Made by a program: the position numbers and the translations under genes
Part shown: one piece after another, positions 7,989 through 17,020 of the stretch
Numbering within the stretch: the stretch's first letter is position 1
Layout of the letters: every line of letters begins with the position of its first letter
Notes under the pieces: generated by a model
Told to the model about the DNA's origin: nothing
Seen by the model: the letters and a program-made list of their open reading frames with translations, nothing else
The model's database searches: none
Assembly: GCA_030833445.1 (NCBI GenBank)
Contig: JAURHD010000006.1
Coordinates: 1-64,000, forward strand
Direction: 5' to 3'
DNA: 64,000 bases
Origin: Cephaloticoccus sp.
GTDB lineage: Bacteria; Verrucomicrobiota; Verrucomicrobiia; Opitutales; Opitutaceae

Positions 7989-9660
7989 GGCCATGTCCAC
8001 CGCTTGGTTGGCAAAATTGAGTGCGGCGGCACAACCGGCCGTGCTCGAGGCTCCGCGGGGCGAACGACAGGCCGCTTGGTCCCAGGCGCTTGGGCTAACT
8101 GAAAAGGATGGGTTGGCGGAATTGTCGGCCGTTTCAGGAATTCCCGTGGTAACGGATCTAAAGATAGATGAGGCCGTCCGTCCGTTGATACCGGCTCGCT
8201 TGGCGGCGGATTTTCAGATCGTGCCCCTGCTAATCACCGACGCGGCGGAAACGGAAATTCATTTGGCGACGGGTTGGGTGCCGGATGTGGAAGTGGAGGA
8301 TTGGGTGCACGCGTTTACATCCAAGACTCTTTGCTGGCACTTGGCGGTCGCCGACAAGGTGCAGCAATTGATCCGCGACCATTATGGCGTGGGCGCGGGC
8401 AGTCTGGATATGGCCAATGAGGCCGAGATCACGTTGACGGAGGCACTGGGCGACACGGATGCGGACGAGGATGCCGCCGTGGTGCGCTTCGTGACGGATG
8501 TGATTACACAGGCGATTGAGGATGGCGCGACGGATATTCATTTCGAACCACAGGAAGGTCAGTTGCGCATTCGCTACCGGGTGGACGGACTGCTGGTGCC
8601 CGTGCCATTGCCGGAAAATCTCCTGCGCTTTCAGGATGCGATTATTTCGCGCCTCAAGATCATGGCGCGCCTCAACATTTCCGAGCGTCGCCTGCCGCAG
8701 GATGGCCGCATCAATTTCAAGGCGGGTGGCAACTCGCTCGACATTCGTATTTCCACCATTCCCACCATCTATGCCGAGAGCGTGAGCTTACGATTGCTCA
8801 ATCTACGCCGCGAAGCCTATACGATGGACCGCATTGGGCTCGATGCCGGGGAAAAGGAACGCATCACCGGCGTGTTGGATTCGCCGCACGGCATAGTGCT
8901 GGTCACCGGGCCGACCGGGTCCGGAAAATCCACTTCGCTCAATGCGTTTCTGCGGCAGATCAACTCGACCGATTTGCGCATTGTTACGGTGGAAGACCCG
9001 ATCGAATACGAAGTGCCCGGGGCAAACCAGATTCAGGTTCGGCCGGAAATCGGCCTCAGTTTCGCCAGTGCACTCCGCCACATTTTGCGCCAAGACCCCG
9101 ATGTCATCATGGTGGGTGAGGTCCGCGACCGGGAAACGGCGGATATTGCGATACGCGCCTCCCTGACCGGGCACTTGGTTTTCACCACGCTGCACACCAA
9201 CGATGCCCCGGGCGCGATCACCCGGTTGATCGACATGGGCATCGAACCGTTCCTCATCGCCTCGGCCATTGAGCTGGTGATTGCACAACGACTCGTGCGC
9301 CGGCTTTGCCACCACTGTTCCAAGCCGGAACCGGTCGCTCCGCAAAAATTGCGTGACAACCTCTCAGCCTTGGGCATCGACCAGGCACTGGCCGATGGCG
9401 TAACCAGCCTGCAAGTTCCGGTGGGTTGCGATCATTGTCGCGGCACCGGTTTCCGGGGTCGCATCGGACTCTTTGAGATCCTGCGACCGAATGAAGAGAT
9501 GCATGACCTCATTGTGAAACGCGAATCCACCCGCGCGCTGGCCCGTAGCGCCGCGAAGCACGGCATGCGCAGCTTGGCCGAGTCCGGTTGGATCAAAGCC
9601 CGGGCCGGCGAAACCACGCTCGACGAGATTCTGCGAATTATCAGCGTCAACGATCGCTAA
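7972..9660 (+). CDS. gspE: Type II secretion ATPase GspE
   Basis: A 562-aa cytoplasmic hexameric ATPase. After a T2SSE N-terminal domain it shows Walker A GPTGSGKSTSLNAFL, an Asp box (EDPIEYEV), a Walker B region (DPDVIMVGEVRD), a His box (GHLVFTTLHTND) and the GspE-type zinc-binding C4 element (CHHC at the start, CDHC about 45 residues later). It energises pseudopilus assembly. ATG 7972 overlaps the end of gspD by 17 bases. A second start, ATG 7993 (MSTAWLAKL), lies 4 bases after the gspD stop and is equally possible. Confidence 0.94.
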   Translation: MPTGTEAMSTAWLAKLSAAAQPAVLEAPRGERQAAWSQALGLTEKDGLAELSAVSGIPVVTDLKIDEAVRPLIPARLAADFQIVPLLITDAAETEIHLATGWVPDVEVEDWVHAFTSKTLCWHLAVADKVQQLIRDHYGVGAGSLDMANEAEITLTEALGDTDADEDAAVVRFVTDVITQAIEDGATDIHFEPQEGQLRIRYRVDGLLVPVPLPENLLRFQDAIISRLKIMARLNISERRLPQDGRINFKAGGNSLDIRISTIPTIYAESVSLRLLNLRREAYTMDRIGLDAGEKERITGVLDSPHGIVLVTGPTGSGKSTSLNAFLRQINSTDLRIVTVEDPIEYEVPGANQIQVRPEIGLSFASALRHILRQDPDVIMVGEVRDRETADIAIRASLTGHLVFTTLHTNDAPGAITRLIDMGIEPFLIASAIELVIAQRLVRRLCHHCSKPEPVAPQKLRDNLSALGIDQALADGVTSLQVPVGCDHCRGTGFRGRIGLFEILRPNEEMHDLIVKRESTRALARSAAKHGMRSLAESGWIKARAGETTLDEILRIISVNDR

Positions 9661-9662
9661 CC

Positions 9663-10892
9663 ATGGCAACGTTTGCCTACACCGCCCGTGATACTGCGGG
9701 AAAAACCGTGTCCGCCGCCGTGACGGCCGAGACCCGCAAGGAGGCCCTGCGATTGCTGGCGACCCGTGGTTTGCAAGTGCTCAACTTGTCGGAATCGGCG
9801 ACGACGGGTGCGGTGCTGGCCAGCCCGAAACAATTCAAGAAGTCAGTGATCCGGATGCCGCAATCCCGTGATCTCTTGCCCTTTTTGCAGGCCCTCACGG
9901 AATTGACGACGAGTGGATTGTCGCCGGGAGAAGCCGTGCGCCTGCTCGCCAATCGCATGAAGGAACCGAGGCTGCGCACCCTTTGCGGCTTGCTGTGGGA
10001 CAGTCTCAAGGAAGGGCAGACCTTGTCCCAAGCGATGGAAGCCATCCCGGCCGTGTTTGACGTGCAGGCAGTCAGTCTGGTGCGCGCCGCCGAAGCGACG
10101 GGCAGTCTCAACGAGGTGTTGCTGCGTCTCATCCAACATCACACCGAGCAACGCGAACTGAAACAAAAGCTCACGACCGCGCTGACCTATCCGTTGTTTG
10201 TCGGCATCGTCGCCTTGGGGGTGATCGCGTTCTTTGTCTTCTTCCTGATGCCGCGGCTGCAAGGACTACTGAATTCGCTGGGTGGCAAGCTGCCATTGTC
10301 CACGCAGATCTTGGTCACCGGCTCGGAGCTGTTGGTGCGTTACGGGATTTTCGTGGTGCCGTTGGTCGTCATTGCGGCGGTGTTGGCGTGGCGCTGGCAC
10401 CGGACGGAACGCGGACGGGTGGTCATTGATGAGCAATTGGTCAAACTGCCGTTGATCAAATCCTGGGCGATCGACACCGGGGTGCTGGCCTTTGTGCAAA
10501 CCCTCGCAGTGCTGTTGGAAAATGGCATCAACACCGTCGAGGCCCTGCGGCTCACTGAACGCACCGTGCCCAATCGCACGATCCGGGCGGCCCTCCGTCA
10601 GGCCACGGAACGCGTGATCGAGGGCGACAGTTTGTCGGGTGCGCTCTCCCGCACGGGTTACTTTCCGGATCTGGTTTTGGACCGGCTGGCCGTCGGCGAA
10701 AACACCGGCAAGCTGGCTCCCTGTTTGCGCGACATCGCGCAACATTATGCGACCCGGCACACCCGGCGTTTGCAAAACATGGTCGGCGTGATCGCCAACG
10801 CCGTGTTGTTGTGTGCCTTCGCGTTCGTGGGCTTTCTCGCCTACGCCATCGTGGCCGCCGTGCTGCGGGTCAGCGCGAGTTTCCAGTTCTGA
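9663..10892 (+). CDS. gspF: Type II secretion inner-membrane platform protein GspF
   Basis: The start at ATG 9663 lies 2 bases after the gspE stop and gives the family's usual opening (MATFAYTARDTAGK). The 409-aa protein has two T2SSF domains (about residues 75-195 and 275-395) and transmembrane segments near 175-195, 225-245 and 380-400. It contains repeated glycine-glutamate motifs (TTSGLSPGEAVRLL; LENGINTVEALRL). It links the ATPase to the pseudopilus. It is the last gene of this operon and converges on gspM. Confidence 0.93.
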   Translation: MATFAYTARDTAGKTVSAAVTAETRKEALRLLATRGLQVLNLSESATTGAVLASPKQFKKSVIRMPQSRDLLPFLQALTELTTSGLSPGEAVRLLANRMKEPRLRTLCGLLWDSLKEGQTLSQAMEAIPAVFDVQAVSLVRAAEATGSLNEVLLRLIQHHTEQRELKQKLTTALTYPLFVGIVALGVIAFFVFFLMPRLQGLLNSLGGKLPLSTQILVTGSELLVRYGIFVVPLVVIAAVLAWRWHRTERGRVVIDEQLVKLPLIKSWAIDTGVLAFVQTLAVLLENGINTVEALRLTERTVPNRTIRAALRQATERVIEGDSLSGALSRTGYFPDLVLDRLAVGENTGKLAPCLRDIAQHYATRHTRRLQNMVGVIANAVLLCAFAFVGFLAYAIVAAVLRVSASFQF

Positions 10893-10904
10893 TCCGCCGT
10901 TCAC

Positions 10905-10945
10905 GGATGTATTGGCCGCGGAGACACGGAGACGCGGAGAAAAAC
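10905..10945. repeat. Copy of the CGGAGACACGGAGACGCGGAG intergenic repeat
   Basis: Between the convergent gspF and gspM genes lies a G+C-rich segment (core GGCCGCGGAGACACGGAGAC) of the same family as those at 39799-39863, 41041-41152 and 53161-53294. Only one arm is present here. Confidence 0.5.
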
Positions 10946-10982
10946 TTCGGTTTCTAATCAGTCAAGACGACCGGCCGTGTCG

Positions 10983-11507
10983 TTACTTGGCCGGGGCAAC
11001 CACTTCGACGGAGTAAATCCGGAAGTTGGCGTTGAGCAGACCGGAGTTGGCGCGATCGGTGGCCAGCACACATTGGTCTATCCCGAGATAGGGTGCCCGG
11101 GCGGAAAGTTTTTCGTAGAATTGCAGCAAGGCAGGCAGACCGGCCTGACGGATGTTGACCTGCACACTGTGCAGCGCGAATTGCTCGGTGCGATCGGTGC
11201 GCTGCGAACCCAGGTCAGCATTGAGACCCTTCAGCATGGCATTGAGTGCGGCGAAACTTTGGGCGGAATCCAATGCTTGCGCCGGATCGAGTGAGCGGCC
11301 GGCAGTGGCCACGCGGGCCATGATATCGTCGCGATTGGCCAACCAGAGTTCTTGGGCGGCTTTTTCCTGCTGAGCGGATTGCCAAAGTTGCAGGTGTGCG
11401 CGGCTGCGTCCGAGGAGGGAAGTGCCCCACCAAGCCAGAGCGATTCCGGCGTAGAGCAGAATCAACCAGCGTTCACGCCCCGAGCGCTGCAGAAAGAAAG
11501 CCTTCAT
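10983..11507 (-). CDS. gspM: GspM-like type II secretion protein
   Basis: A 174-aa protein with one N-terminal transmembrane segment (about residues 14-31), a coiled periplasmic stretch and a C-terminal ferredoxin-like part (ALLQFYEKLSARAP). Size, topology and position right after the gspL-like gene fit GspM, an inner-membrane platform subunit. The family is poorly conserved, so the call rests largely on context. Its start overlaps the gspL stop by 4 bases, and it is the last gene of the minus-strand gsp operon. Confidence 0.7.
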   Translation of the reverse strand: MKAFFLQRSGRERWLILLYAGIALAWWGTSLLGRSRAHLQLWQSAQQEKAAQELWLANRDDIMARVATAGRSLDPAQALDSAQSFAALNAMLKGLNADLGSQRTDRTEQFALHSVQVNIRQAGLPALLQFYEKLSARAPYLGIDQCVLATDRANSGLLNANFRIYSVEVVAPAK

Positions 11508-12631
11508 GCGCCTCCTCCCGGTTGATACCAGTTGGGCTTGAAGGTGACCTCCAATTGAAAACTCGTGCGGCCGGCGCGCATGCGGGGATCGCGCAATTCA
11601 ATCTTCTCGATTCCGGGAACCGATTTCAGCGCTTCCTCGTAGGTGCGCAGATCGCCGGCTTCACTGGTCTGGGCCTCGATGCTGAGTTGTGACGGACCAT
11701 TCGTGCTGACCCGCAGGAATTCGACGGAAGCGGGTCGCGGACGATTGACTGCGGCCAACATTTCAAAGGGCCGCAACTGCTGATCGGTCATTTTTTGCAG
11801 TTTGATCGCGAGCACCTGGGCAGATTCGATTTCCTGCACGGCCGAAGCGTTGGCGTCCAATTTACTGCGCTGCGAGGCCAGCAGAGCGCGTCCGCCCAGC
11901 AGGCCGATCTCCACCAACAGACACACGGCCAGCCCTGCGGCCAGCGCGGCAAAGCTGCGCCAGAACAGATTGCTGCGGCGATCCTGGGCCTGTTGAGTCG
12001 CGAGCAAGGTCTTATCCCGAATGTCCACTTGGCCCAAGGCCGTCAGTGGCACGTTGGCCTGATGGGCCTCCCCGATATTCAGCTGCAAGCCAGTCTTGTT
12101 GATCCCGAGCGAGCTGACATGACCTTGAAACGCATTGATCTGGTCGTCGGCCAAGCCAGAGCGACGTTTGAATTCATGGAGCAGTTCCGCCTCGACGCGC
12201 CGGGTCGTTTCCGGAGAGACCTGCCGGGTAAGAATCAATGTGGGTAGTTCCGAGGCTTCATCCCACGCGACCGCTTCGATCACTTGGTCCGTGGCCCGTA
12301 GACTGCCGGTGCCCGCGCGCGAACGGCGCGGCGCGATTCCCCACAGGACAAATTCGGGCAGGACGGCCCGGGCGGTTTCCCACGTCGCCTGTTCTTCGGT
12401 GGTAAAACTGCGGCGGTAGGCCGCATAGACCAACGCATGCCGCCGCGTGTAATCCACGAGGTAACCGTAATACAATTGCTCGAGGGGGAACGGCGCGAGG
12501 GTTTCCAGCGCCAGCTCGACTTGGGGGCCAATGGGGGCATTGGCCGCGAGTCCGATGCGACGCACAAAGAACCGGTCACCCGCGAGCAAGATCACGGGTT
12601 GATTACGGGAAGTGGTGGAGGAAGCCGGCAT
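11504..12631 (-). CDS. gspL: GspL/PilN-like type II secretion protein
   Basis: A 375-aa protein. Residues 1-210 form an actin-like cytoplasmic domain of GspL/PilM type (LALETLAPFPLEQLYYGY). One transmembrane segment follows at about 225-250, then a periplasmic part with a ferredoxin-like fold (STNGPSQLSIEAQTSEAGDL...GIEKIELRDPR). GspL connects the GspE ATPase to the pseudopilus through GspM. It sits 8 bases after gspK and overlaps gspM by 4 bases. Confidence 0.75.
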   Translation of the reverse strand: MPASSTTSRNQPVILLAGDRFFVRRIGLAANAPIGPQVELALETLAPFPLEQLYYGYLVDYTRRHALVYAAYRRSFTTEEQATWETARAVLPEFVLWGIAPRRSRAGTGSLRATDQVIEAVAWDEASELPTLILTRQVSPETTRRVEAELLHEFKRRSGLADDQINAFQGHVSSLGINKTGLQLNIGEAHQANVPLTALGQVDIRDKTLLATQQAQDRRSNLFWRSFAALAAGLAVCLLVEIGLLGGRALLASQRSKLDANASAVQEIESAQVLAIKLQKMTDQQLRPFEMLAAVNRPRPASVEFLRVSTNGPSQLSIEAQTSEAGDLRTYEEALKSVPGIEKIELRDPRMRAGRTSFQLEVTFKPNWYQPGGGA

Positions 12632-12639
12632 CGCTACAA

Positions 12640-13704
12640 TTATTCGCGGTTCTCCCGAATTTCGAGAATGTGAAAAGCAGAGTCGATGCTATTGCGCGTC
12701 CAAGCCCGAGGTTCCGAAGTAGGGGTATCCAGCGCGGTGGCGGCTAGACCAGGGTTCTGATTGCGGCCAACCTGCACATCGGCCGTGAGCAGAAATTTGC
12801 GACCACCCGATTGGGTATTGATATGAATGCGAAACTGAGTGGCGTCCACGCCCGGAACCCCTGCACCGGTGGTTTGATCCAACGGGACCCGGACATCGCT
12901 TAGGGTATAGAACACGGTGGGACCCGTGCGACTGAGCGGGTCACGGGCACCGAGCACTCCGTCGGCATCCAAGCCGAGCGCGGTGATGACATCAGGCGGA
13001 GCCGTATTAAGGTTGGTCTGACTGGCGGGATAAAGGCTAACGGCGTCGCGGAATCTTTGGCCGCGTTCATTCCAGTCGCCGTTTTCATCGCAGAGCACTT
13101 CACGAATGATTGGAAGCAGTCGGAGCTCATCGAACGATTGCAGCGGACGGTGCGGTGGGATCAAGACGGGTGCTTGGTCCAATTCCGGGATCGTGGCATA
13201 GTCCGCGTATTGGGCGGTATAACCGTCGCGAGTCCAAGCCAGGATGCCATCGACTATTTTATCGGCGTCGGAGGAGAGGCAACCGATCCCGGTGAGTAAA
13301 TTTGTCAACGCGGTGGTGTTGAGCTCCGGACCGGCTAGCGAGAGACGACCGGTAAGATCCTCTACTTGCACCGAGGTAACCAAACCAACTGGAGAGGTGT
13401 ATTCGGCATAGTCCAACGGGCTGCCCCAGCCTTGGGCTGGCGCATGCAGGCCGCGATCCGCGGATTCAATGTCTGCCAACACCGCCAAGGTAACTTGCAG
13501 GGCCGAGTAGGCCTCATCGCGCAAGGGTTCCTGCTGACTGTGCCGTGCCTCCGTCAGCAATTCGGTATGGGCGCGGTTGATGAAGTGTGTGAGCAGCAAG
13601 GAAGTGAGTAGGATCAGGCCCAACACAAACAAGATCACCGACCCGCGCTCGCAGTGAATCGTTCTGCTTGGTTCTCGCTGAAAACTGTTTCGCGGGGGAA
13701 TCAT
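12640..13704 (-). CDS. gspK: Minor pseudopilin GspK-like protein
   Basis: A 354-aa protein with a prepilin-like N-terminal hydrophobic helix (CERGSVILFVLGLILLTSLLL, about residues 19-40). The large GspK domain follows, with its helix-hairpin-helix-like stretch (LTNLLTGIGCLSSDADKIVDGILAWTRD) and a later NLNTAPPDVITALGL motif typical of GspK. The usual F-T-L-x-E signal is absent, as in other GspK proteins, which lack Glu5. It caps the pseudopilus tip with GspI and GspJ. The upstream gspJ ends immediately before it. Confidence 0.85.
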   Translation of the reverse strand: MIPPRNSFQREPSRTIHCERGSVILFVLGLILLTSLLLTHFINRAHTELLTEARHSQQEPLRDEAYSALQVTLAVLADIESADRGLHAPAQGWGSPLDYAEYTSPVGLVTSVQVEDLTGRLSLAGPELNTTALTNLLTGIGCLSSDADKIVDGILAWTRDGYTAQYADYATIPELDQAPVLIPPHRPLQSFDELRLLPIIREVLCDENGDWNERGQRFRDAVSLYPASQTNLNTAPPDVITALGLDADGVLGARDPLSRTGPTVFYTLSDVRVPLDQTTGAGVPGVDATQFRIHINTQSGGRKFLLTADVQVGRNQNPGLAATALDTPTSEPRAWTRNSIDSAFHILEIRENRE

Positions 13705-14364
13705 TTAGAACAAGGGAACTCCAATCGGGGCAAGTGGCAGGGTCAGCACCCGCACCGCTGTTTGCTGGTCATGCGTGAATTGCACCACGATTTGCTCGGG
13801 CACCAGCCAGAGATTGCCGCTCGTGCGGCGCAGTCGGGTATCACTGCTCCAGCGCCGCGTGTCGGCATCGTAATAGTTGTAACTGAGTTGGGTGATCAGT
13901 GGTGACACGAGGGTCTCGTGGATCGCGTCTTCGTCCTCTTCCAATTGCGAACGCCAGTAAATGATCAGGCCGTTGCCCGCATCCACCCCAAGGGTGCAGG
14001 TTGTCATCGGTGCCGGTGTGCCGCCCCACTGCAACAAGCGGTCGCCTCCGCTAAGGGTGAAGTTCAAGCCAGTCACAGTGCCGTTGGAAGGAGTGCGGAT
14101 TTCGTGCACCGAAAATGCCTCCGCCGATGCGTTACCTGCCACCGGCAGGGCGGCCCGGCGCAACATCGATTCGAGGTGTAGGGTGACCGCGGCGACGTGC
14201 TGTTCGAACAACCGCTTCTCGCTGCCTTGGCCCCAGATTTCCGTCATGGAAAATACAAAACTCAATAACGCAGCCAGCAGGGTCGCCATCATGGCGATGG
14301 CCACCAGTAACTCGATCAGCGTAAAGCCGGCGCGCGGCGCAACAACAGGCTGCGTCGATTTCAT
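13705..14364 (-). CDS. gspJ: Minor pseudopilin GspJ
   Basis: I start at the ATG at 14364, which overlaps the gspI stop (ATGA) and places the type III signal RAGFTLIELLVAIAMM correctly; the open frame runs 24 codons further upstream. The 219-aa protein has the glycine before F+1 and Glu5 needed for prepilin peptidase processing, one hydrophobic helix and a soluble tail (LNFTLSGGDRLLQWGG). It forms the pseudopilus tip with GspI and GspK. Confidence 0.85.
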   Translation of the reverse strand: MKSTQPVVAPRAGFTLIELLVAIAMMATLLAALLSFVFSMTEIWGQGSEKRLFEQHVAAVTLHLESMLRRAALPVAGNASAEAFSVHEIRTPSNGTVTGLNFTLSGGDRLLQWGGTPAPMTTCTLGVDAGNGLIIYWRSQLEEDEDAIHETLVSPLITQLSYNYYDADTRRWSSDTRLRRTSGNLWLVPEQIVVQFTHDQQTAVRVLTLPLAPIGVPLF

Positions 14365-14813
14365 GGCGCGCGGGTCCTTTCCAATCGTTGGGTGCTTTCC
14401 TGACGCAGACGGTCGCGGTCGCCGGGATCCGACCATGCCGGGCGCAGCAGCATCAGGCGTCCGGTCTTGTTCCAGGCCGATTCACCGCGGTGCGTTACGG
14501 TCAATTCCAAGGCGAACAGATCAGCCAGGTTCGTCGGTTCGATCCGCGCCTCCCAAGCCAGACTGCCACCATCGGGTAGATTGACGGTGCCGCCTTCCTC
14601 CAGGTTGTCCCGATCGGGTTCGCTGAAAACCGCGACCCGGGCGAGATCCCATCCTTGTTCAATCGCGCGTTGTTGATCGCGGGCGCGGTAACCGTTGAGA
14701 ACATTGAGATAGGCGGCTGACAACGCCACCGCAGCCAAGGCAAAGATCGCGAGGCTGACCAATACTTCTACCAAGGTGAAGGCGCGGGATGGTGGATAAG
14801 ATTGCGCCTTCAT
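14361..14813 (-). CDS. gspI: Minor pseudopilin GspI
   Basis: This is a 150-aa prepilin. Starting at ATG 14813 gives an 11-residue leader and the signal SRAFTLVEVLVSLAIFALAA, with Ala instead of Gly before the cleavage site, as in GspG and GspH here. The ATG overlaps the gspH stop (ATGA), and the stop overlaps gspJ, so H-I-J are translationally coupled. The conserved Glu5 is present. Confidence 0.85.
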   Translation of the reverse strand: MKAQSYPPSRAFTLVEVLVSLAIFALAAVALSAAYLNVLNGYRARDQQRAIEQGWDLARVAVFSEPDRDNLEEGGTVNLPDGGSLAWEARIEPTNLADLFALELTVTHRGESAWNKTGRLMLLRPAWSDPGDRDRLRQESTQRLERTRAP

Positions 14814-15301
14814 GGGGTTTTGCTGATCAGCACGGGAGCACAGGTCCATGGATCGATGCGCAGGATCCGGGGAGGTTTATCGCCGGCGGTCAGTTCGGCG
14901 CGGAAAGCGTCGCAGCTGCCGTCGGGATAAAAACGCACACGGGGCAAGGCGTCGGTTTCAAACTGCACGCCGCCGATGAGCCGAGTGGTCGATTTCTCGG
15001 CCGGTAGAAAACGCAGTTTGGTCTGAGGGAGGGGAAGGGCGTCCTGTCCGTCAGGCCAAGACCAGCTGAGCACGGAGGTATCCTCATTGAATTGGAGCGA
15101 GACGATTTCTTCGCGTTCCAAGGCCTGTTGGCGGGCGGAATTTATGGCGGACCAGAAGGTATCATCCGGCCGGGCATCCTTCTTCTGAAAGAAACTGTTC
15201 ATGCCACTGATGAGCACGCTGGAGACCAAGGCCAGCAAGGCGAGGGCCAGCAGCATCTCGATCACGGTAAAAGCTGACCGGCGATGCACAGGGATATCCA
15301 T
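14810..15301 (-). CDS. gspH: Minor pseudopilin GspH
   Basis: A 163-aa prepilin with the signal RSAFTVIEMLLALALLALV at residues 8-26 (Ala at the cleavage site, Glu5 present), then a beta-rich domain. It is placed between gspG and gspI as expected for the minor pseudopilin that starts tip assembly. The start ATG 15301 lies 18 bases after the gspG stop. Confidence 0.83.
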   Translation of the reverse strand: MDIPVHRRSAFTVIEMLLALALLALVSSVLISGMNSFFQKKDARPDDTFWSAINSARQQALEREEIVSLQFNEDTSVLSWSWPDGQDALPLPQTKLRFLPAEKSTTRLIGGVQFETDALPRVRFYPDGSCDAFRAELTAGDKPPRILRIDPWTCAPVLISKTP

Positions 15302-15319
15302 GGCGCGATTGCGCGGTGG

Positions 15320-15757
15320 CTACCAGTTGCCGATATCGTCTTCCGTGCCGGCGGTTTTATCGGGGCCCTTCGAGAACAAATCGTAACTGCTTTTGCTGCG
15401 GGTGGCAGGGTGGGCGTATTGGTAGGGTTCGCCCCACGGATCGGGTGGCAGCTTGTCGCCGTTCAGTTCGACGTAGGGACCGCGCCAGCGTTCCGCGCCA
15501 TTCGACGGTGCGGTAATCAAGGCCTGCAGACCCTCGGCGGTGGTCGGATAATCACCGAGGTCGATTTTGTAACGCACCAGCGAGGTTTTGAGCGAGTCGC
15601 GCACAAAAACGCGCGCCACGGTTTCCTGACTGCTGCCGAAAATCTTGTCCGTATTGGTAATGAGCAGACCGGCCAGCAGGCCGATGATCGCGACGACGAC
15701 GAGAATCTCAATCAGGGTAAAGGCTTGTTGTGCCGTGGAGCGGTAGGCGGATTTCAT
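15320..15757 (-). CDS. gspG: Major pseudopilin GspG
   Basis: Start ATG 15757 (MKSAYRST) gives a 145-aa protein with signal QQAFTLIEILVVVAIIGLLA and the GspG hallmarks DLGDYPTTAEGLQALITAP, GPYVELNGDKLPPDPWGEPYQY and a C-terminal calcium-site region DLFSKGPDKTAGTEDDIGNW. It polymerises into the pseudopilus. The longer open frame (to 15940) would overlap the preceding gene and destroy the leader. Ala replaces Gly at the cleavage site. Confidence 0.95.
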   Translation of the reverse strand: MKSAYRSTAQQAFTLIEILVVVAIIGLLAGLLITNTDKIFGSSQETVARVFVRDSLKTSLVRYKIDLGDYPTTAEGLQALITAPSNGAERWRGPYVELNGDKLPPDPWGEPYQYAHPATRSKSSYDLFSKGPDKTAGTEDDIGNW

Positions 15758-15761
15758 CTGC

Positions 15762-16286
15762 TTATTTGTTTTTGATCGCTTGTTGGCGTAGAGCCCGGCG
15801 GCGCCGGATTTCGTCGGCAATCTTGGCCAGACGTTCCGCTTCATCTGTGGGTGAAACTGATTTTTCCGTGGTGGCGGGAGCTGTGGTTGGTGCCGCCGCC
15901 ACATTGCTTGTGGTCGGGGTGGCCGGCCGTTGTGTGGCACTCAGTGCAAGCACCATGGATTGCCCCTGAAAGTTGACGGTAAGCTGGCGATTCTTGGCAT
16001 CGTAGCTGGTCGGGGTGATGTCGCGGGATGATTTTTGATTCAACCGCAACCATTGGGAACGCGCGTCAGCCGTCGTATGCAGACTAAAATAGTAGGTGTC
16101 GCCCTCCATCATCACGCCGCGAAATTCCACGGGACTGTTGCCGTTATCGGCCGGCCGGCTGGATACGCCACCAAAGGGTGAATTGCTCAACAGTCCTCCC
16201 AGTCCATTATCGGCCGCCTGCAAACCCACCGCCAGCATCAGGCTGGCACCAACAAGCACAAGTAATCTGGGCGATTTTCCGGTCAC
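15762..16286 (-). CDS. GspC-like periplasmic type II secretion protein
   Basis: With a GTG start at 16286 the product is 174 aa, with a hydrophobic N-terminus (RLLVLVGASLMLAVGLQA). A beta-rich domain (VEFRGVMMEGDTYYFSLH) follows, recalling the homology region of GspC or PilP-type proteins. Then come a Pro/Thr/Ala-rich linker and a basic helical tail. The open frame continues upstream to 16418 without a better start. It lies 4 bases before gspG, where a GspC-type subunit linking the secretin to the inner membrane would be expected. Similarity is weak, so this rests mostly on context. Confidence 0.55.
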   Translation of the reverse strand: MTGKSPRLLVLVGASLMLAVGLQAADNGLGGLLSNSPFGGVSSRPADNGNSPVEFRGVMMEGDTYYFSLHTTADARSQWLRLNQKSSRDITPTSYDAKNRQLTVNFQGQSMVLALSATQRPATPTTSNVAAAPTTAPATTEKSVSPTDEAERLAKIADEIRRRRALRQQAIKNK

Positions 16287-16429
16287 AGTGAGGCCAAAAT
16301 GTTTGGGGAGTGCGTCCCGAAGGCAATGCCTAAGCGGTGGGGCATAGAGGGGTCCGGTGGGGTGGTTCAATTTTGCGAACTTTAAATGGACCTTGCGGGC
16401 GCAGGGGACCCCGCCCACGTTGCCGGGTT

Positions 16430-17020
16430 GTGAAAATTGGACTACTCGGCGGGAGCTTTGATCCCGTCCACTTCGGCCATCTGATGGCGGCGCAGGATGC
16501 CTTCGAACAATATGGCCTCGATAAGGTCATCTTTGTGCCGGCCGCCCAGGCTCCGCTCAAACCGCATGAAGTCCAATCCGGCGTGGACGATCGCTTGGCC
16601 ATGCTCAAGGCCTCGGTGGAATGGGACCACCGCTTTGAAATCTCCGATTACGAACTGCGTCAGGGGGGCGTGAACTACACCATCGATTCAGTGCGGCACT
16701 TTTTAAAAAAATACCCCAGCGACAAACTTTACTGGATCATCGGGGGTGACCAGCTGCCGAAACTCCACCTCTGGAACGATATCGCCGAACTGGCCGGATT
16801 GATCGAATTCATCTTTTTGGAACGGCCGGGTCACCCGGTGCGGGATCATCCCGATATCCCCGGCTTGCGGCTGCATCGTTGCGACGGACATTTGCTGGCC
16901 ATCAGTTCCACGGAACTGCGGGACCGGGTCCGCAAGGGCCTTTCCCTGGATTATTTTGTTCCGCACAAGGCGATTGTATATATCCGCGAACATTGCCTCT
17001 ATCACGACAGCAAAGCATGA
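16430..17020 (+). CDS. nadD: Nicotinate-nucleotide adenylyltransferase NadD
   Basis: Transfers AMP to nicotinate mononucleotide in NAD synthesis. Starting at GTG 16430 gives 196 aa beginning VKIGLLGGSFDPVHFGHL, the nucleotidyltransferase HxGH signature. The C-terminal ISSTELRDRVRKGLSLDYFVP is the family's ISST.IR motif. The frame is open upstream to 16337, but that part shows no similarity. It is divergent from the gsp operon (143-base gap) and overlaps rsfS by 4 bases, the conserved nadD-rsfS pairing. Confidence 0.93.
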   Translation: MKIGLLGGSFDPVHFGHLMAAQDAFEQYGLDKVIFVPAAQAPLKPHEVQSGVDDRLAMLKASVEWDHRFEISDYELRQGGVNYTIDSVRHFLKKYPSDKLYWIIGGDQLPKLHLWNDIAELAGLIEFIFLERPGHPVRDHPDIPGLRLHRCDGHLLAISSTELRDRVRKGLSLDYFVPHKAIVYIREHCLYHDSKA

